This document shows, in pieces, positions 1 through 8,437 of a stretch of DNA of 64,000 bases; position 1 is the stretch's first letter; every line of letters starts with the position of its first letter. The position numbers were made by a program, and so were the translations under genes. The DNA comes from an uncultured Paracoccaceae bacterium (GTDB lineage: Bacteria; Pseudomonadota; Alphaproteobacteria; Rhodobacterales; Rhodobacteraceae), in contig CANMDE010000002.1 in NCBI GenBank assembly GCA_947496535.1, positions 124,001 through 188,000 on the forward strand, read 5' to 3'. The notes beneath the pieces were generated by a model. That model did no database searches and was not told the DNA's origin. It saw only the letters and a list, made by a program, of their open reading frames with translations.

Positions 1-1640
1 CCGTCGGCAAGGTCGCCGCCTGATCCAGAGCCAAGTTGCCCGTGTTCTCAACCGTGAAGGTGAAATCAATCGTGTCACCCACGGCAATCGGCGTGCTCAA
101 TGTGGCAGCCGCGGATTTGACCAATGTCAGATCAGGTGTTGGGTCCAGAGTAACAACCGTCGGGTTGCTCGTATCTGGGTCACCATCACCGTCGCTGTCA
201 TCGTCAACACCGTCCGTACCGTCGCCGGTCGCATCGTTGTCGGACGTGTCTTCAACTGAATCCACACCTGTCAACGGATCACCCGTGACGCTGTCAACCG
301 GATCGCCGGCTGAGGTCGCCGTGTTATGCACCCCGCCCGCGTCAATCGCCGCCTGGTCAAGCGTGTAAGTGCCCTCGTAGGTGATGATCTCATCGATCGC
401 CAAAATGCCGTCATTATCATCCGCGCTGGTCGCCGCACGCGTGATCACCAGAGGCACATCAACAGCCGCACCCGTCCCATCAGTCCCATAGGTCATGGTG
501 TCCGTCGGCAAGGTCGCCGCCTGATCCAGAGCCAAGTTGCCCGTGTTCTCAACCGTGAAGGTGAAATCAATCGTGTCACCCACGGCAATCGGCGTGCTCA
601 ATGTGGCAGCCGCGGATTTGACCAATGTCAGATCAGGTGTTGGGTCCAGAGTCACAACCGTCGGGTTGCTCGTATCTGGGTCACCATCGCCATCGCTGTC
701 GTCATCAACACCGTCTGTGCCATCGCCAGCCGCGTCGTTGTCAGACGTATCTTCAACTGAATCCACACCGGTCAGCGGATCACCCGTGACACTATCAACC
801 GGATCGCCGGCAGAGACCGCCGTGTTATGCACACCGCCCGCGTCAATCGCCGCCTGGTCAAGCGTGTAAGTGCCCTCGTAGGTGATGATCTCGCCGATTG
901 CCAAAATGCCGTCATTGTCATCCGCGCTAGTCGCCGCACGCGTGATCACAAGAGGTACATCAACAGCCGCACCCGTCCCATCAGTCCCATAGGTCATGGT
1001 GTCTGTTGGCAGGGTCGCCGCCTGATCCAGAGCCAAGTTGCCCGTGTTCTCAACCGTGAAGGTGAAATCAATCGTATCGCCCACCGTAATCGGCGTGCTC
1101 AATGTCGCTGCAGCGGATTTGACCAATGTCAGATCAGGTGTTGGGTCCAGAGTCACAACTGTCGGGTTGCTCGTATCTGGGTCACCATCACCGTCGCTGT
1201 CGTCGTCAACACCGTCGACGCCGTCGCCGGTCGTATCGTTGTCTGAGGTATCAACAGCCGGAGGATCCAAAGCCAGCGGATTTCCTGTCGTCGCATCGAC
1301 CGGATCCCCGTCAGACGTCGCCGTGTTATGCACACCGCCCGCGTCAATCGCCGCCTGATCAAGCGTGTAAGTCGCCTCATAGGTGATAATCTCACCTGCA
1401 GCCAGAATACCGTCATTGTCGTCCACGCTGGTTGCCGCACGCGTGATCACCAAAGGCACATCAACAGCCGCACCCGTCCCGTCAGTTCCATAGGTCATGG
1501 TGTCCGTCGGCAAGGTCGCCGCCTGATCCAAGGCAACGGTACCCGTGTTCTCGACCGTAAAAGTGAAATCAATCGTATCGCCAACAGCAACGGGCGTGCT
1601 CAACGTCGAAGACGCCGATTTGGTCAGCTCCAATGCCGCT
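1..1640 (-). repeat. Tandem 501-bp coding repeats (DUF11-like units)
   Basis: The same DNA block recurs with a period of exactly 501 bp: for example ccgtgttctcaaccgtgaag occurs near 38, 539 and 1040, with a more diverged copy near 1541. The copies at 1-501 and 502-1002 are almost identical; the copy farther from the window edge has drifted more. The period is a multiple of three and the repeats are in frame with the giant secreted protein (167 residues per unit). More copies may lie beyond position 1. Confidence 0.92.
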
Positions 1641-4252
1641 TCCGGACACTCATAGCCTTCCGTCTGGATCGGTCCCCAATTGGCCTGCGGATCAAGAACA
1701 ACAATGTTCAAATAGGTGAGCCCATCACCACCGCTTGGCACGGTGTAAGAAATGGGGAAGGTTGTTCCGTCTCCGGTCGCCCAGCCACGCCACCAACCGG
1801 TGCCCCCGCCATTAGTCGGATTGGACGTGATGATATTGCCACTCGAGTCCGTAACCCAATAGGTCAGCAACTCAAAACGCGTTCCATTTGTCGTGTCAAA
1901 GTTCAGCGTCTCACCCGGCAAACCATCAATCCGCGCCGTCGTCCGCCAAACCTCAGCCGCATCGGTCTGATCAGCAGCGTTGCCACTTACCGCAGTCAAG
2001 TTCGAATAGGTCGCCGAGGCAAACTCACCCGATGATGACGCATCTGGCGTGCCTTCAAAGTAAATCTCGACCTCGCCCGTGCTCAGACGTTGAAATGACG
2101 GCAAGAAGAAGTTTGTTTCCGGTGTACCCGGGCTTAAATCGTATGCCGCTTCCGTTCCGATACCAAAACCGTCTGTTATAAAGCCCTCCGCAATGTAGGC
2201 ACCGCATGTTGCCGGAACTAATGGATCACGCGCGGTTGGACCAACATAAGTCACCGTAATTGTGGCGGGTTCAGAAGTTAGTTCATTGCTATCTTCAATT
2301 GTGTAAGTAATCGGTGTTGGGTCACCGATCAGGCTTCCATCGGGCACAAATTCAATTTCGCCGCTTGTATCGTCGTAGGACCACACGCCCTCGCCATCGA
2401 CTTCAAGTCCGATAACATCACCATCCGCATCCGTAACCTCGGTGACAGTCAAACCTGTAGGCGCAATCAAATTGACGGTGTCGATTTCAATAGTGCCGTC
2501 TGTGGCTGTGTCGCCATCAACAATGTCGACTGTCACGTCATCGCCAATGTCATTGTCGAGTGAGCTGTCATCATCTGCTTCCGGCAAGGCCCGAACGATT
2601 ATAGTCTCGGTGGCTGTCGCAAAATTGCCTGCATCATCCGGATCAGTAATCCGATACTCAACTGTGTAAGTACCGGGTGGTGTATCCGCCAGAACGGTGA
2701 TCTCGCCTGTGGTCGTGTCGAGCTCCAGCTCATCATCAATTGCTTCGACGGTCAGAACAACATTGTCGTCAGCGACAGCCGGGTCCCCGTCAATTGTGTC
2801 GTTATCTTCATCAAGAACATTGCCAACGACCTGATCTTCATCCGAAAATCCGACCTCGCGATCATCTTCAGAACCCGCAAAAACGCTTGGGCATGTAAAA
2901 TTGCCGATCGCGCTCACGTCGTGAAACAATGCGCCGTCCCACATCGCGAAATTGAGGTAAACCGCCCCATCCGCTGGGAAAGTAAATGTGATATCGATGT
3001 CTTCAACGCCGTTCTCGCCAGGTCCATCGCTCGTCGATGTGATAATAAAATCAGCACTATCAAGCACGTTGCCCGCGAGGTCTTTGACCCAGTACGCTAT
3101 ATATTCCTGTCTGAAACCAGATTGGATCTGGACGGAGCCGCTACTGCCAGGGGTGCCATCCAGCCTTGTGGTGGAACGCCATAGCTCAGAAGCCGAACCA
3201 TTTGAGGCGCTTGATAGTTCTGCGTCCAATCCGTCCCCGATAGCGGTCCCTGTTAGAACACTATCTGCGTCGCCTTCGATAAAGAATTCGTATTCTCCGG
3301 CTATATTTCGGGCTATATCTGCAAACTCAAGCGCATCACGCGGACCTCCATCACCAAATGTGGTCGATGTATCATTACCCGCCCCACCCGCGGAAATGCT
3401 AAGACCGGGCTGGATCAAAAACCCTTCCGAAATTGATGCGCCGCAGGATGCGGGGGTCAGTTGTGGGCGGGCGACCGGCGTAACAGATGGCGTTTCGTAA
3501 AAGATTGGGCCGAGGGTAATCCCATTCGATCTGTTTTCGCCACCCGGCGTTGGATTTGTTGAAGCCGTGTTGTCCACCTCGATCCGACTAAACGTCATCT
3601 GCAGAATCCCGGAAGAATTTGCGACCTCCAGCGTTCCACCGTCATTGCCTTCTGCAGTATAGCTTGTCCCACCACGAATTTGACGCAATGCAGTGTCGTA
3701 GATCACATCGCCGGAATCGGCCGTAAAAGAAAACGTTGTACCGGCGGTGATATCCGCCCCGGTCGAATCCAAAATTGCGTCGATTTGGATACGTTCGTCG
3801 CCATCAATGTTGAAATTCAACGCCGCAACGGCAAAAGAAAAGTCGGTGACTGGTTCTGAAAAAACCATCGTATATTGTTCGGAATCAAGTGCTGTGCCCG
3901 TGAACTTGGCAGGAAAACGATCATCTGAACCCAACCAGACACCACGAACGGGATCTGTAAAGGGCGCCGCATATAGCGGGGCGGATACGCCGCCAGCGTC
4001 CTGGCTCGATCCGCCGATTTTATTGATGGTTATGTCAACACCGCCGCCGCCGGCATCTGGAAAAGAGGCCGTGTTTGTTCCATCATAACTGCCAGACGGA
4101 TCCCCCAGAAGTTCGGTGGTCGTCACCTCGACTGTTTGCGCACTCGCAATTTGCGGCAAACAAAGCAAAAAAAGAGCAAATACCCAACTTAGGTAGCGCA
4201 GCGACAAAGTTGCTGAACAGATGTTGGCATAATTCCAGTGCGCTATCTTCAT
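1..4252 (-). CDS. Giant secreted repeat protein (DUF11-type repeats), C-terminus outside window
   Basis: The frame is open from an ATG at 4252 to the window edge, so at least 1417 residues are present and the C-terminus is missing. A signal peptide is clear: a hydrophobic stretch around residues 20-35 ends in a PQIASAQ cleavage region. The N-terminal half contains two related modules that each begin with a proline-poor segment followed by C-G-A and SEGF or AEGF, plus Ig/cadherin-like segments with Asp-rich loops (VTDADGD, TDPDD) around residues 480-670. From about residue 870 there are tandem DUF11-like repeats of 167 residues (NTGNLALDQ, AVGDTIDFTF, DSDGDGDPDTSNPTV). The start overlaps the stop of the upstream short ORF as ATGA, so translation may be coupled. 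A surface adhesin or matrix protein is likely by family; export route and anchoring lie outside the window. Confidence 0.85.
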   Translation of the reverse strand, partial: MKIAHWNYANICSATLSLRYLSWVFALFLLCLPQIASAQTVEVTTTELLGDPSGSYDGTNTASFPDAGGGGVDITINKIGGSSQDAGGVSAPLYAAPFTDPVRGVWLGSDDRFPAKFTGTALDSEQYTMVFSEPVTDFSFAVAALNFNIDGDERIQIDAILDSTGADITAGTTFSFTADSGDVIYDTALRQIRGGTSYTAEGNDGGTLEVANSSGILQMTFSRIEVDNTASTNPTPGGENRSNGITLGPIFYETPSVTPVARPQLTPASCGASISEGFLIQPGLSISAGGAGNDTSTTFGDGGPRDALEFADIARNIAGEYEFFIEGDADSVLTGTAIGDGLDAELSSASNGSASELWRSTTRLDGTPGSSGSVQIQSGFRQEYIAYWVKDLAGNVLDSADFIITSTSDGPGENGVEDIDITFTFPADGAVYLNFAMWDGALFHDVSAIGNFTCPSVFAGSEDDREVGFSDEDQVVGNVLDEDNDTIDGDPAVADDNVVLTVEAIDDELELDTTTGEITVLADTPPGTYTVEYRITDPDDAGNFATATETIIVRALPEADDDSSLDNDIGDDVTVDIVDGDTATDGTIEIDTVNLIAPTGLTVTEVTDADGDVIGLEVDGEGVWSYDDTSGEIEFVPDGSLIGDPTPITYTIEDSNELTSEPATITVTYVGPTARDPLVPATCGAYIAEGFITDGFGIGTEAAYDLSPGTPETNFFLPSFQRLSTGEVEIYFEGTPDASSSGEFASATYSNLTAVSGNAADQTDAAEVWRTTARIDGLPGETLNFDTTNGTRFELLTYWVTDSSGNIITSNPTNGGGTGWWRGWATGDGTTFPISYTVPSGGDGLTYLNIVVLDPQANWGPIQTEGYECPEAALELTKSASSTLSTPVAVGDTIDFTFTVENTGTVALDQAATLPTDTMTYGTDGTGAAVDVPLVITRAATSVDDNDGILAAGEIITYEATYTLDQAAIDAGGVHNTATSDGDPVDATTGNPLALDPPAVDTSDNDTTGDGVDGVDDDSDGDGDPDTSNPTVVTLDPTPDLTLVKSAAATLSTPITVGDTIDFTFTVENTGNLALDQAATLPTDTMTYGTDGTGAAVDVPLVITRAATSADDNDGILAIGEIITYEGTYTLDQAAIDAGGVHNTAVSAGDPVDSVTGDPLTGVDSVEDTSDNDAAGDGTDGVDDDSDGDGDPDTSNPTVVTLDPTPDLTLVKSAAATLSTPIAVGDTIDFTFTVENTGNLALDQAATLPTDTMTYGTDGTGAAVDVPLVITRAATSADDNDGILAIDEIITYEGTYTLDQAAIDAGGVHNTATSAGDPVDSVTGDPLTGVDSVEDTSDNDATGDGTDGVDDDSDGDGDPDTSNPTVVTLDPTPDLTLVKSAAATLSTPIAVGDTIDFTFTVENTGNLALDQAATLPT

Positions 4253-4563
4253 TTTGCTAACTCGCTCCGATGAAAGGGGTGAATGTAGTGTGCGGCCCAG
4301 AGAGCTGTCTCGCCGATTTCAGCGTTGTGAGACCAAATGCCTTTGAAACCAACTGCCGCGCCAAAGACATCGCCACCCGCTTGCGCAATTGATGTTAAAT
4401 CAGTCGGACTCGTCGACGTGTGATAGGCCGTATTGCCGGCGCCCTGAGTCTGCGCAGCAACGGGTACAGACGACGACGCAACAAATGCAATTGCTGACAA
4501 CGACAACGAAAAAAGCCCCGCGAAAGCGGTATTAAATGTTTGACGGATGTTTTTCTTATGCAT
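4249..4563 (-). CDS. Short secreted hypothetical protein upstream of the repeat adhesin
   Basis: This ORF of about 104 residues begins at ATG 4563; upstream GTG codons at 4593 and 4584 are alternatives, the latter with AAGG nearby. It has a convincing signal peptide: a basic start (MHKKNIRQ), a hydrophobic core and a cleavage region PVAAQ near residue 38. The mature part is only about 65 residues and matches no family I know. Its TGA overlaps the ATG of the giant protein, which suggests one transcript and coupled translation. It could be a small secreted partner or the decayed N-terminus of a larger surface protein. Confidence 0.5.
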   Translation of the reverse strand: MHKKNIRQTFNTAFAGLFSLSLSAIAFVASSSVPVAAQTQGAGNTAYHTSTSPTDLTSIAQAGGDVFGAAVGFKGIWSHNAEIGETALWAAHYIHPFHRSELAK

Positions 4564-4585
4564 CTTTGTATTGCATTTAATCACC

Positions 4586-4879
4586 TTACACACCCTTAAG
4601 TTGCTGAAAGCGATATGTGTAAAATCTAGTAAGGCTTTGAAACCGTACGGTTTTACATTTGGCAGGAAACCGTGTTGTATGGCTCAGCTGTTCACCCGGC
4701 TTGCCATCAGGCAGTGTTCCAAAGCCTCCCAGCGCGTCAGGAACGGTATCTCCATCTGAATCTTGGGCAGATGCATCTGTCGCGAATAAAGTGAGGCAGA
4801 TCGCCAAAAAAGATTTAACCCGGTACCAGATGAAATTCTTCTGGTCAGCTATATCCATAGTGCGTCTGGCTCGTAACAT
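4586..4879 (-). pseudogene. Possible truncated secreted protein with one thrombospondin type 3-like motif
   Basis: ATG 4879 has GAGG seven bases upstream. The 97-residue product has an N-terminal hydrophobic segment ending TDASAQ, then DSDGDTVPD, a calcium-binding thrombospondin type 3 signature that normally occurs in long arrays. After about 15 more residues the sequence becomes basic and aromatic (CKTVRFQSLTRFYTYRFQ), unlike the acidic repeats expected, and stops. This looks like the front of a surface protein joined to unrelated sequence by a frameshift or deletion. A genuine short protein cannot be excluded. It is the first of three consecutive signal-peptide ORFs on this strand. Confidence 0.4.
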
Positions 4880-5260
4880 CGTACCTCGCAATTCATAAAT
4901 GAAGCTGCCGACCATTTCTTGATCGCAGTGCTGTCCCAGGTTCGGCATCACTTTTTGTACTGTTCGGTATTCTCATCGCACCGATCACAAAAAAATTAAC
5001 CGATAAATAATGGGCGCCGTGTTGCCACAAATGTTCACACAATCAATAAGACTAATTGCAAAATGTGAGCGCTATCATGGATAGCGTGACCCAGAGGCAA
5101 CAAACCCTGGTGACAATACATTCTGCGGCAAAGTGATCTTTTTATATAACAACTTTTGGTTGATTTATTTTGATCAAATAATAGGCAACTTTTTTGCTCG
5201 CCGCAGTGTAAAATGGCAAAGATGCTATACCGAAATCAATACGAAACACTGAAAGGCCCG
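4880..5260. promoter_or_regulatory. Divergent intergenic region with an inverted repeat (5070-5086)
   Basis: The gap separates the minus-strand surface genes from the plus-strand cupin gene. It holds a perfect dyad CGCTATC-ATG-GATAGCG at 5070-5086; overlapping it is TGTGAGCGCTATCA (5064-5077), with an AGCGCT core typical of LacI-family operators. An AT-rich tract with TTTGATCAAA follows at about 5169-5178. The dyad is the best operator candidate for either flanking gene. No RNA gene is recognised. Confidence 0.4.
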
Positions 5261-5854
5261 ATGAAAAAGTACTACATCACCCTGTCGGACATTCCGCAAA
5301 AGACTGATCCGATATTCAGCGCAATCTGGGTCGCTCATGGCGCGATTGACGTGAACGGCTCTACGCTGCGCTCTGGCGATGCTGCGGGTTTTGATGGCTC
5401 GCCCGTTATCAAAGCGACCGACGCCAAATACTTGCAATTCACCCTGCAGACGGCCCCACCGGAAAGTCCCGTGCTCGCATGCGAACAAATCAATTGCGCG
5501 TCAGGTGATGTGCTGGTTCGGCTGGATCAGGTCAGCTTTCCGGCAGGCGCGGTTGCATATTGTCATGTGCATCCCGGCCCCGGCATCCGCTATCTGGTAG
5601 AAGGTCGGCTACGACTGGAAGCTGATAACCATGTTCAAGATGCTCTACCCGGCCATGTCTGGTTCGAACCAGCAAACACGCCCGTCCGCGCCACTGCGGG
5701 CAACGTCCCCCTGACCCGCTTTATCCGCTTCATGGTCCTGCCGGTTAACTACGAGGGGAAACCCTCCATTCAAATACTCGACCCCGCCGATGCAACAAAG
5801 CCCAAACCGCAAACCACCCACCGGTTCCTTGATCGTATTCTGACGCTCGGTTAA
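5261..5854 (+). CDS. Cupin domain protein
   Basis: A protein of about 197 residues with a single cupin barrel in its second half: CHVHPGPGIRYLVEG forms the first metal-binding motif (two His and a Gly-rich turn), followed by a conserved GHVWFEP strand. The start at ATG 5261 is chosen because GAAAGG lies five bases upstream; an ATG at 5213 would add 16 residues but has no visible ribosome binding site. Cupins bind a metal and act as dioxygenases, isomerases or sensors; the substrate cannot be told here. The stop overlaps the stop of the convergent GlcG-like gene (TTAA). Confidence 0.75.
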   Translation: MKKYYITLSDIPQKTDPIFSAIWVAHGAIDVNGSTLRSGDAAGFDGSPVIKATDAKYLQFTLQTAPPESPVLACEQINCASGDVLVRLDQVSFPAGAVAYCHVHPGPGIRYLVEGRLRLEADNHVQDALPGHVWFEPANTPVRATAGNVPLTRFIRFMVLPVNYEGKPSIQILDPADATKPKPQTTHRFLDRILTLG

Positions 5855-6342
5855 TCGGGATAAAAGTCGGTCAGGGATGAGCTGCGCCAATCCGGGTCCG
5901 GCTCTGCCGGTTCTGAACCCAGGCCCGCCGCAGCAATCCCAAAGATCGCGCAATATTCGTCCTTTTCGGATGTGTCACCGCTGATCCCCACAGCCCCGAT
6001 TGTGAAACCCTCGGCATCACGCACCAAGACGCCCCCGGGCACCGGGATAAGCCGCCCGTCCGATGCGGCAGCCAAGGCAGTCTGGAACACGGGCCGCTTT
6101 GACAGCCGGTCGCGGATCAGGCGGCTGGAAATGCCCATGCCCAGCGCGCCCCATGCCTTGCCAAATGCCACATCAAACCGAACGATCCCCGACCCGTCTT
6201 CGCTTTGCACCGCGATCAGTTTGCCACCCGTATCAAGCACAACGACGGTAAGCGGCAGCATGTCCTCTTCCCGTCCAAGGCGCAGGGCCTCTGCGATGAT
6301 GATATTGGCTTTGGCTAGCGGCAGACTTGTTCTCAGGCGCAT
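5851..6342 (-). CDS. GlcG/HbpS family heme-degrading or -binding domain protein
   Basis: 163 residues. The family pattern is clear: an N-terminal helix (PLAKANIIIAEALRLG), a central VVVLDTGGKLIAVQ strand, a SRLIRDRLSKRPVF segment, then VPGGVLVRD and IGAVGISGDTSEKDE near the C-terminus. Members include GlcG of glycolate loci and the heme-binding HbpS. It is the last gene of the TRAP operon, 21 bases after dctM, so a role tied to the transported substrate (perhaps a hydroxy acid) is plausible but inferred. It is convergent with the cupin gene. Confidence 0.8.
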   Translation of the reverse strand: MRLRTSLPLAKANIIIAEALRLGREEDMLPLTVVVLDTGGKLIAVQSEDGSGIVRFDVAFGKAWGALGMGISSRLIRDRLSKRPVFQTALAAASDGRLIPVPGGVLVRDAEGFTIGAVGISGDTSEKDEYCAIFGIAAAGLGSEPAEPDPDWRSSSLTDFYPD

Positions 6343-6363
6343 CTATTGGTCATCCTTTTATAG

Positions 6364-7740
6364 CTATCGGCTGGCCATCTGTTCCGGGAACCACGTAATC
6401 ACTTCGGGAAAGAACAGGAACACGGCAATGGTAATCACGTCGGCCACAAAAAACAGAGCGATGCCGCGGAACACCTGGGTCAGCGAAATATCAGGTCGCA
6501 CGCCATTTACGACAAAGCAATTCAGTCCGATGGGCGGTGTAATCAGACAGACCTCTGCCATCTTGACCACGATAATGCCAAACCAGATCGGGGCCATCTG
6601 GCCAGACACACCAAACGCGCTGTCCGCAACGGATACGCCGTCACCCCCGTTTAATGCGATGACGGCGGGGTAAACCACTGGCAAGGTCAAAAGCAGCATA
6701 CCGATGGCATCCATGAACATACCCAGCACCGCATAGGCCAGCAGGATGCAGATCATGATCAGCATGGGGTTCACCTCAAGTGTCAGAATCCACGCCGTGA
6801 ACGCCTCCGGCAGACCGGAAAAGCCCAGAAAGCGAACAAAGATCAGCACACCCCAAATCAGCGAAAAGATCATGACGGTCAGCTTTGCGCTTTCCATCAG
6901 CGAATCCTTGATGGCGGCAAAGGAGGCACCGCTCATTATCGCGATGGCAAAGACAACTGCGGCCCCCAGCGCACCCGCCTCTGTCGGTGTGGCCCAACCA
7001 CCGTAAATGGCCGAAACGATGATCACGATCACCGCAAAGATCGGCGTCACGCCGGGCAGTGATTTAAACCGTTCAGGCCAGGTCGATGCAGCCGTCTTTG
7101 GGGCCTGTTCCGGGCGGAGCAACGCCCAGGCAATGATGATCCCGCCATAGATCAGGGCCGACACCAAACCCGGTAGAAACCCGGCAAGCAAGAGCGGCCC
7201 AACAGCAGTTTCCACAATGATCGCATAGATCACAATGATGGCAGATGGGGGGATCAACGTGGCCAGCGTGCCGCCTGCAGCCACCACACCGGCTGCCAGC
7301 TTTTTATCATAACCGAACTTCAGCATTTCAGGGATGGCCACCCGGGCAAAAACGGCAGAGGTAGCCGTCGACGCACCGGACACCGCTGCAAAACCAGCCG
7401 TGGCAAAAACAGTCGCGACGGCCAGCCCCCCCGGAAGCCAACCCAGCCACATGCGCGCCGCATCAAAGAGCTTCTTGGTCATACCTGCGTGAAACGCCAT
7501 AAAACCGATGAAAATGAACATCGGCAGGACGCTCAGCGCATAGGTCGATGATTTGGAATGGGGGATGGTACCAACGATCCCCGCCGCCGGGGCCCAGCCC
7601 AGAAGCTCAATAAGCCCGATCAGCCCGACAATGGAGGACGCATAAACCACCCGCACACCGACGAAGATCATCGTCATCAGGATGCCAAGGCAGATCAGGC
7701 CGACGACAAACGGGTCTTCAAAACCGACACCGAAAATCAT
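6364..7740 (-). CDS. dctM: TRAP transporter large permease (DctM family)
   Basis: 458 residues, about twelve hydrophobic segments, the usual size for a DctM/SiaM large subunit. Typical features are the N-terminal VGLICLGILMTMIFVGVRV helix, the TIPHSKSSTYALSVLPMFIF region, the conserved ATLIPPSAIIVIYAI segment and the C-terminal ITPPIGLNCFVVNGV motif. It forms the sodium-coupled transport channel in the inner membrane with DctQ, receiving substrate from DctP. Its ATG overlaps the dctQ stop (ATGA), so the two are translationally coupled. Confidence 0.95.
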   Translation of the reverse strand: MIFGVGFEDPFVVGLICLGILMTMIFVGVRVVYASSIVGLIGLIELLGWAPAAGIVGTIPHSKSSTYALSVLPMFIFIGFMAFHAGMTKKLFDAARMWLGWLPGGLAVATVFATAGFAAVSGASTATSAVFARVAIPEMLKFGYDKKLAAGVVAAGGTLATLIPPSAIIVIYAIIVETAVGPLLLAGFLPGLVSALIYGGIIIAWALLRPEQAPKTAASTWPERFKSLPGVTPIFAVIVIIVSAIYGGWATPTEAGALGAAVVFAIAIMSGASFAAIKDSLMESAKLTVMIFSLIWGVLIFVRFLGFSGLPEAFTAWILTLEVNPMLIMICILLAYAVLGMFMDAIGMLLLTLPVVYPAVIALNGGDGVSVADSAFGVSGQMAPIWFGIIVVKMAEVCLITPPIGLNCFVVNGVRPDISLTQVFRGIALFFVADVITIAVFLFFPEVITWFPEQMASR

Positions 7741-8372
7741 GTGTCTTGCCCCTTGGTCGGATCACCTACATCTGGCACGTCGTCGCCCATGATTTCGTGG
7801 ATTTCATCCTGCGCCTGATCGGCGACATCCTTGATCACCACAACGGCAACCGGTTCGGCCTGCGGATTGATCAGCAGGCGAAGGTAGCCCCACAACTGGA
7901 TCGTAAGCCGCAAAAACCAGATGACGAAGGCTGCGGGAACCAGCAGCTTTGATGGCCAGACCGGATATTCAGCGTCAATCGTCGTATCGCCAAGAGTGTA
8001 GGACCGCCAAAAGTGTTGCGACGTGTAGTAGATCAGCACACCGATGATGATCATTCCAATGATGATCCCCACAATCTCAGCCGCCCAAAGCCACCTGCCC
8101 TTAAGCCGCCCCACCAGCAATTCCATGCGGATATGCGACCCCAACCGCTGGCAATATGCAGCACCCAGGAATGCCATGCTGGCCATCGATAGCTGAACCA
8201 GATCGATGTAGCCGCCGATCGGTGCGTTGAACACTGTACGCAAGACGATCTGAGCAACGCCAAGAAACATCAATGCAAGGATCGCAAAAGCGGCCAGCAT
8301 ATTTGCACCGTCCTCGACCGGAATCAGCAGACGATTCAGCGTCCGAAGCACGCGCGCATTTGATTGGGACAT
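7737..8372 (-). CDS. dctQ: TRAP transporter small permease (DctQ family)
   Basis: 211 residues with four predicted membrane helices and the family core (AQIVLRTVFNAPIGG, then LGSHIRMELLVGRL). The protein is longer than the usual 160-180 residues because of a C-terminal acidic cytoplasmic tail (DQAQDEIHEIMGDD). It pairs with the large permease. The gene follows dctP after 65 bases and overlaps dctM by four. Confidence 0.92.
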   Translation of the reverse strand: MSQSNARVLRTLNRLLIPVEDGANMLAAFAILALMFLGVAQIVLRTVFNAPIGGYIDLVQLSMASMAFLGAAYCQRLGSHIRMELLVGRLKGRWLWAAEIVGIIIGMIIIGVLIYYTSQHFWRSYTLGDTTIDAEYPVWPSKLLVPAAFVIWFLRLTIQLWGYLRLLINPQAEPVAVVVIKDVADQAQDEIHEIMGDDVPDVGDPTKGQDT

Positions 8373-8437
8373 GAGTTGTACCTGTAGACCAGAATGGCCG
8401 GGGCGAACCGCTTTGGAACGCCCCGGCTTGATGAATG

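Noticed and set aside
36..1358. Repeated plus-strand ORFs of about 110 residues at the left edge
   Set aside because: They recur every 501 bases only because the adhesin DNA on the other strand repeats.
1..1640. CRISPR-like periodic repeats
   Set aside because: The unit is 501 bp, in frame and coding; there are no short direct repeats with unique spacers.
5155..5180. FNR-like site (TTGAT ... ATCAA)
   Set aside because: The half-sites are separated by eight bases rather than four; the tract is simply AT-rich.
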